From Eudromia elegans (taxonomy: Eukaryota; Chordata; Aves; Tinamiformes; Tinamidae): a stretch of DNA of 64,000 nucleotides. A program made the position numbers and the translations under genes. Under the pieces are notes generated by a model, which had not been told where the DNA came from, ran no database searches, and saw nothing but the letters and a program-made list of their open reading frames with translations. The stretch spans positions 70,061-134,060 of the forward strand of contig PTEX01000340.1 of assembly GCA_003342815.1 (NCBI GenBank), read 5' to 3'. Positions 57,770-64,000 of the stretch are shown in pieces. Numbering within the stretch: the stretch's first letter is position 1; every line of letters begins with the position of its first letter.

Positions 57770-59590
57770 TGATTATAGAGTGACAGAATCGTTATGGCTG
57801 GAAAAGACCTTCAAGATCATCAAGTCCAACTGCAAACCCTTCAACAACATATCTGCTAACCTTGTCCCTAAGTGCCTCGTTTACACCTTTCTTGAACACT
57901 GCCAGGCTATGGGACTCCACCACTTCGCTGGGCCCCAGTTCCAATGCTTGACTACTCTTTCTGTGTAGAAATTCTTCCTAACGTCTAACCTGAACTTCCT
58001 CTGTACAAATTAAGAACATTTCCTCTTCTTCCATCTGTAATTATTCTGGAGAAGAGATTGACCCCTGCCTCACTGCAACCTCCTTTCAGGTAGTTGTAGA
58101 GAGCGATAAGGTCTCCTCTCCTCCAAACTAAATAACCCCAGCTCCCTCAGTAGCTCCTCATAAGATCTGTGCTCCAGCCCCTTCACCAGCTTCATTGCCC
58201 TTCTTTGGACATATTCCTAGCACCTCAATGTCTGTCTTGTAGCGAGCAGCCCAAAATTGAACATAGTGTTTGAGGTGCAGCCTCACCAGTGCCGAGTACA
58301 ATCACTCCCTTGGTCCTGCTGGCTACATCATTCCTGATACAATCCAGGAGTTATTTGCCTTCTTGGCCATCTGAGGCTACTGTTGGATCCTGTTCAGCCT
58401 GCTGTCAACCAGCACCCCCAGATGCTTTTCTGCCACACAGCTCTGCAGCCACTGTCCCCCAAGCCTACAGTGCTGCATGGGGTTGTTGTGACTAAAGTGC
58501 AGGACTCAACACATGGCCTTGTTCAACCTCATATGGTTGGTCTCAACCCGTCAAATCAGCCTGTCCAGATCCCTTTGTAGAGCTTCCCTACCCTCAAGCA
58601 ATCAACTCTTCCTCCCAGCTTGGTATTTTCTACCAACTTGATGATTCATTCAGTTCAGGTAATTGATAAAGATATTAAAGAGCACTGACCTTAACACTGA
58701 CCTCTGGGGAACACCACTTGTGACTGGTCACCAGCTGGATTTAGCTCCATTCACCACCACTCTCTTGGCCCAGCCATCCAACCAGTTCCTCGCTCAGTAA
58801 AGAGGCCACCTGTCCAAGCCATGAGCTGCCAGCTTCTTTAGGAGAAGGCAGTGGGAGACTGTGCCAAAAGCCTCACTGAAGTCTAAGTAGACATGACCAC
58901 AGTCTTTCCTTCATCCAATAGCAGGTCACTTGGTAATGGAAAGAGATGAGGTTGGTGAGGCAGGACCTGCCTATCATGAGCCCATGATGTCTGGGTCTGA
59001 TCCCCTGGTTGCTGCACACGTCGTGTGAGCACCCTCAAGATTATCTGCTCCATAAATTTCCCTGATACTGGGGTCAGTCTGACAGGCCTGTAGCTCCCCA
59101 CTGACCATTCTTGTAGATAGGCATCACATTGGCAAGTCTCCAGTTGTTTGGGATCCCCTCTGTTGACCAGGACCACAGATAGATGGTGGAAACCTTCTTA
59201 GCAACTCTTCCACCAGCTCCCTCTGAACCCTCATCTGGATCCCATATGGCCTCATAGACATAGGTGTCCAAGTGGAGTAATAGGTCACTGACTATTTCCT
59301 CCTGGATTATGCAGGGTTTAATCTGCAATCTAAAGGTGTCTTCCAGCTCTGGGGGCCAAGCGCCTTAAGCATAACTGATTTGACTGTTAAAGACTGAGGT
59401 AGATAAGGCATTAATCCCTCATTCTCAGGGACAAGAGATTACTTACTTACCCTCATCTTTGGTGACATTATTCTCCATCACATCCAATAAAGGATCGAGA
59501 TTCTTCTTGACTCTCCTCTTCTTGTTAATTTATTTATAGAGCATTTTTTGTTGTTTTTTTTTTCAGTGGTGGCCATATTGAGGTCTGTAA
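57770..59590 (-). mobile_element. CR1 LINE, 5'-truncated, about 1.8 kb
   Basis: The longest CR1 copy here. Its 3' end is at the left ('gagtgacagaatcgttatgg' at 57779, 'caagatcatcaagtccaact' at 57812). Similarity continues through the reverse transcriptase region and on to 'catccaataaaggatcgaga' (59481) and 'gtggtggccatattgagg' (59565), the segment between the endonuclease and reverse transcriptase domains. It seems a different subfamily from the 13- and 43-kb copies, judged by its 3' end wording. Heavily mutated. Confidence 0.95.
57960..59330 (-). pseudogene. CR1 ORF2 reverse transcriptase, broken
   Basis: Remnant of the CR1 reverse transcriptase. The N-terminal block NWRLANVMPIYKNG (59104-59145) and the next block SYRPVRLTPVSGKFMEQIIL (59036-59095) sit in different frames, so a shift lies between them. 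Both are conserved starts of the fingers domain. The downstream catalytic part is decayed and split by stops. Antisense open frames at 58289-58580 are shadows. Confidence 0.88.
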
Positions 59591-61606
59591 TTTTACATAC
59601 ATAATTCCTTCTAAAACTATGATAGAAAAAAATAATCAAATGAAACCTACAAGATTTGTTTCTTTCAGTTTTATGAGCCTTTCACTTCTAATTTAGTCCC
59701 TTCTATGTTGAAAGTAAAATCCATATAACATGTCAGCACAATCCTGTACATGATAGTTTGCCTGATTTCAAAAGAAATATAGCCTCGTGTGTTTACTGGT
59801 TCACTAAAGCAAAAAGTATTAGCGTATGAGTATGCATTTACTTAGCACATTACATCCAGATTGTAAAAAACTAACTTTCTAAACTCATAGAAAAGAGTTA
59901 GATGAATATGTAGTCTTTCTGTAATGCACTGATTAGGCTCTTGTAAAATGTGAGCTATATTTTTAATCTCTTGATTCATCCATTTCCCCCAAATCAGTGC
60001 TGGACGGTGACCTTAACTTAGTGTGATCTCAAGAAAAAGGAAACAGCTTCTGTTGAGAAAGCTTCTCTTCTCCTCCTTACACTCTTGAAAATATAAAAAT
60101 GTAGCTGTATGATTGAAGCAAAAATAGCAGACTACCTAGCACTACAAATACAGTCGTTCTCTCTGGATGAATATAACTGTGTTTTCTTTAGGGTGCAAAG
60201 CGAGTGAGCAGTGTTTAGTCAGCTATGGCTATACTGGATATATTTGTTCTGTGTGCTGCAGGCCGTGTTGCACAAGGTGTTTGTGGGGGGGAAAGAAAGT
60301 CTTCCTTTCTAAAAAAAAAAAAAAAAAAGAAAAAAAAAGAAATAAAAGTGAAAAGTGTGCATAATGACAAAATTTTTAAAAAAATTTTTTTGCTATGATA
60401 TTTCACAGCTCACTAAGAAGCATTTTGTAGATTTGGTCAGCAGCCAAAATTCTAACTTAATGTCTCAAAAAGAACAAATCTTGTCCCTGTTCTCCTCAGT
60501 GTAAATCCAGATTAATTTAAAGCAATCCAACAAATTCCACTAGAATCACAGTGGATCAAGACAAAAGGTTTTACCTTTCCTTCTATTGTTGGTCATTAGA
60601 AATACAAGGAAAAATGGCAGGCAGAGTCTCAGTGACAGATAAGCAGACTCAAAGGAGGTTGTGTGGTACTCAGGTCCCAAAAGAGGACTCTATCTTCAGG
60701 GATACTTTGAAGGTTTTTTGGGCACATATCCTTCTGGGACTACTTCACTAATTACTCGGACTCCCTTCTGCAAGTGACTCAGAGCAAAGCCTATGTGCAG
60801 AGATTACTTTAAGTAAGCAGAAATTGAGAATGAGGCAAGGCTTTGGGTCATATACTGGCGGGGCTGTTGAGTCCGACATTGCCTGTGACATTCAATTTGA
60901 AGGTCTTGCCAGCGAGTCAGGGAGTACCTCAGCCACCACCTCTGGGAAATCTTTGTAGCTGAGGGCGCCTGCAGAGTCATGCAGATGTACTAATCTCCGG
61001 ATTTTAGGATAATTGGCTGCTCTGCTCTGCCAGAGGACAGAATGTCTTGCCAAGGAGGTTTTCTGGAAGAAGGCGGCTGCTCCACTTTCAGATCTGTCAG
61101 GCACAGCTCTAGGTGTGCAGTGGAATGAGACGACTTGCAGACCGTCAGGCTAACACACCAGCAAACTGCAAATCCCCTTCTGCACTGCAGCTTAGTACCT
61201 TCTTGTGTTTCAAGACAAGGTTTTACACTCACAGGCCATGCAGTCCTCATGCCACAGCTCAGCAAACAGAACTTTTCCAAACCTTTTCCACCTTGTCAAT
61301 AAGGCTGTGATGAAACTCTCTGCTCTGTGCCATCTTATTAAAATAAGTACATAGTGCTTGCAGGATCGTCTCACCGAGACCTTACATCTTCACCTATTAA
61401 CAATTAATGGTTTATTTCTGAAGATAGCAATCTGTTCCTTTAAAAAGACAAGAATTAAGAAAATCCTTTGTTCAGAGAGAGGGGAAATTATATGTTCTAG
61501 AGGAAGAAAAGAGAAGGAACATGAGGGAGTTCAATATACTAGTGTGTTTCTTAAGTAATATCATAATGTAGAGTCAATTACATTGAAGTGTAGAAAAATA
61601 AATTTA
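59591..61606. other. Unique DNA, no gene seen
   Basis: Contains an A18 run (60311-60328) followed by A8 runs split by G. The minus-strand frames at 60892-61280 overlap each other and show no domain. The part at 60840-61280 is somewhat GC-richer. Confidence 0.5.
60311..60341. repeat. Poly(A) run, A18 then A8
   Basis: A-rich stretch interrupted by single G; no associated retroposon recognised. Confidence 0.9.
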
Positions 61607-61688
61607 AAAAATAAAATAAAATAAAATAAAATAAAATAAAATAAAATAAAATAAAATAAAATAAAATAAAATAAAATAAAATAAAATA
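61607..61688. repeat. (AAAAT)n microsatellite, about 16 units
   Basis: Near-pure pentanucleotide array of AAAAT/ATAAA, 82 bp. Confidence 0.97.
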
Positions 61689-63478
61689 GCTTGAAACAGC
61701 ATCATTGGGTTTGCCTTTGGAAATCACTGTTACCAGCAACAGTACATCTCTAGGTCTGACAGATGTGAAAAGGGTCTCATACTACTGCAAAGTAGTGTCC
61801 TATCACATCATCATGCAAAATGAGATAAAAACTTCATGATTGCATTCTTTATTCTTGAGAGTTCAAATTTGCAGTGTGCTAAGGAAAAAATGTCCCTGTA
61901 GACAAAATATCCCATGGGCTTTCAGGAATTCTATCTCCTTTGGAAACTTTTAGCAGAGGTTTGTGCCAGAGGCAAGGACCCAGACCAGACTGCTCAATGC
62001 TACAAGACTCCGGTATTCTTATGCTTAGTAAGAGTATTTCAATATTTCCCCTAAAGATCTGATTTTAATGCTTGCCCAGATTTACAGATTGCTGTTATGT
62101 TGTGTATGAATTAGAGAGGTGTCTTGTTCTGTTGTCAGCTGCGCTTCCTGGGCTCCTCAGAGAACTCTAGAGCAAATTCCAGCAGCCACCTACCTGTTTT
62201 TGCAGGGTAAGATCTCCTCTCAAAACACACCTAAAATGCCATCTCTGACTGTGTTCAGCAGTTAAGCCAGCCATAGAAGTCACTGTTGTTATGACAGCAT
62301 GGTGTGTATCCTAACTGAATATCACATTACAGCCTGAGATAAAGCCCACTGAATTTAGGTTGCCTTTTCTCCCTTTTTTGATATATCCAACTGCTCAACT
62401 TCTGCTTAAAAGAAGGCAAGTAAAGGAAAAAAAAATGTACATCAACATTTTAATATATATGTTCAGCCTAGATAATGTGAAGATGATGCGATGTGGGAAA
62501 AAAAAAAATGACACTGAAGAACCTATTTTCCAGTCCTTTGGTCCTCTCTGCATGTTCAATGTTTGCCTATTCCATCCCGCCCTCCTCTTTCCTTCCCCAC
62601 TACTGACTCACATCTGTCCGCCCCCTGGCTCACCTCGCCCGCTCGCCTCCCTCCCAGGACGAGAAGTGGTGATCTCATTTGGAGTACAGCAGCTAGTACA
62701 CTGCATAGGCTCTGCTGCTATGCTGCATAGGCTTCCATTCCTACATGGCCTAAAAAAACACATCATTTTCTGTTCCTTTTTTTGTTGTTGTTAAATGAAG
62801 GTTTAATTTCTGTAGTCATTCATATGACAAAGAGTTGCTTTTACCATGAAGAATAAACAAATGAAGTTAAAATAGAATCTGACCAGCAGAAGTTAGTAAC
62901 TACACATGCATTTCTACATAGAAAATTAGTTTCCATGGTGGAAGTGAAATCTTTTGTCTGATGCTCAGGCATTGTAATTGTATTCCCTCCATTTCTTTGT
63001 TTTACTAAGTTGTATAAGACAACTTGCAAGGAGAAAAAGGTCTGTGTATGTTGCTTTGGTTTTACGGAAATCACTTTCCCCTTCTCCTTTTCAGCACAAA
63101 CTTTAGAATTCTGTTCATTTTTTTTTATAGGTTCCTGCAACAGAGACTACAGCATCCTCTTATGTTCTGAACAGTAACAAATCAGTGGCTTCCACTTCCT
63201 ATTGAGGGGTACAGATCATACATCAAAATATTATTTTGTGTTTTCATTTCCATAGTAACCAAATAAAGAGCAATTTGGCTTGCTTGTGTGAGCAAGCAGA
63301 ATTAGAAGTCAAATGCACAAGCAATAGGATATCTAGGGTTAGCACCAGGATTAGTATTGTGGGTGTAATTTTTTATGGTAGAAATGACAAATTTTAGGCT
63401 GGTTGTCTATCTATGGATGAATTCTGCCCCTATTGCTTTTTGCATATTGCCCTTTAGAGACTATTCTTCCCTTTGCTT

Positions 63479-63505
63479 AAAAAAAAAAAAAAAAAAAAAA
63501 AAAAA
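63479..63505. repeat. Poly(A) run, 27 bases
   Basis: Uninterrupted A run followed by C-A-rich sequence. Confidence 0.95.
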
Positions 63506-63779
63506 CAAAAAACACCAAAACAGTGTTTACAGTGTTCATTATGGTGACTTCTTTTTTGGAATATAGAAGCTGAACACTGGGTGAGATCTACAGATTTTTT
63601 CCTGTAGATTTTTTCATCTTTTTTTCAGATGTAGTTGAGATAGTATATTTATAATGGGAATAAGTGCCTAAAAACAGAGCTTTCAAGTATGAGAAATGTT
63701 GCAGCTGTTTCATCCTGACTTTGCCATGCAAACTTGTCAATGGACAGAGATATGTCTAAATGCAGTTATAATAACCTTG

Positions 63780-63820
63780 ACCTTTTCTTTCTTTTTCTTT
63801 CTTTTTTTTTCTTTTTTTTG
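63780..63820. repeat. CTTT-rich pyrimidine run
   Basis: Nearly pure C/T strand composed of CTTT, CTTTT and longer T runs. Confidence 0.9.
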
Positions 63821-64000
63821 GCTCACAGCAGTAGAATTAAAACGGCATAAGAATGAGAAAAAAGCATGAGACTATGATGAAGACCCAATTCCTGAATCAC
63901 TTTTTTTGGTTTTCTAACTTGGACTCTTATCTTTTGGGAATTTGCTTTTCCATAGTCACCTGGAAACACCATCAGGTGTTTCCAGATGTGAAGCCTTTGG

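Larger units (their letters stand above)
61689..64000. other. Unique DNA, no gene seen
   Basis: A C/T-rich GC-richer stretch at about 62560-62660 contains 'gtccgccccctgg' and 'tcgcccgctcgcctccctccc' on the plus strand, inside a 144-codon frame without a domain. The A27 run at 63479-63505 and the (CTTT)n-like pyrimidine run at 63780-63820 are repeats. No gene recognised. Confidence 0.5.

Noticed and set aside
58289..58580. Plus-strand ORFs
   Set aside because: Antisense shadows of the 57.8-kb CR1.
62360..62794. 144-codon plus-strand ORF with proline-rich part
   Set aside because: Driven by a C/T-rich stretch; no domain or splice support.
1..64000. CRISPR arrays, bacterial operons, tRNA, rRNA or snRNA genes
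   Set aside because: No spaced direct repeats, ribosome-binding sites with packed genes, tRNA box motifs or rRNA-like sequence were seen. The DNA is vertebrate-type.
1..64000. Endogenous retroviruses or LTRs
   Set aside because: No gag, pol or env-like frames, primer-binding site or paired terminal repeats recognised. The only reverse transcriptase remnants are of CR1 type.

Overview
This window looks like non-coding DNA from a bird. It is AT-rich (roughly 60-65% by eye) and has no compact or operon-like gene order. Its only clearly recognisable interspersed repeats are CR1-family LINEs, the dominant LINE of birds and other sauropsids, at about 8% of the window. I see no mammalian L1, Alu or MIR. 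The low repeat density favours a bird over a turtle or crocodile, but the species cannot be told from the sequence. One run of 105 Ns shows this is an assembled genome with an unresolved microsatellite.

No protein-coding gene is recognised with confidence. The longer open frames are chance frames, frames through microsatellites, or sense and antisense frames of decayed CR1 reverse transcriptase. A few short pieces have gene-like properties and are listed at low confidence: a 66-codon cysteine-rich ORF with a signal-peptide-like start (minus strand, 4049-4249); a membrane-helix segment ending in a consensus splice donor (minus, 3230-3373); a 71-codon single-helix ORF (minus, 17422-17637); an open stretch between good splice sites (plus, 36494-36749); and a short stretch after a strong splice acceptor (plus, 42909-42981). 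The window is therefore best read as intergenic or intronic sequence.

Layout. 1-6 kb: AT-rich unique DNA, an old CR1 fragment (2745-3070), the two minus-strand coding candidates, a (GGA)n array, a poly(A) run, and a GATATTC minisatellite ending at a perfect 11-bp inverted repeat. 6-15 kb: CR1 fragments on both strands, including a 1.55-kb copy (13153-14705) and a small copy interrupted by about 85 bp that resembles sequence 1.6 kb away. 15-27 kb: mostly unique AT-rich DNA with a (GGAA)n array containing the assembly gap. 27-43 kb: unique DNA with a few GC-richer patches near 27.5, 28.9, 36.6 and 38.4 kb. 43-60 kb: two more long minus-strand CR1 copies (43673-44468 and 57770-59590) plus two very old CR1 remnants. 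60-64 kb: unique DNA, an (AAAAT)n array and poly(A) runs.

The three longest CR1 copies all lie on the minus strand. All CR1 copies are truncated and frameshifted, so none could move by itself. I found no convincing undescribed biological system. The most unusual structures are the inserted duplicate inside the 10.4-kb CR1, the palindrome and minisatellite pair at 5.8-5.9 kb, and the cysteine-rich small ORF at 4.1 kb.
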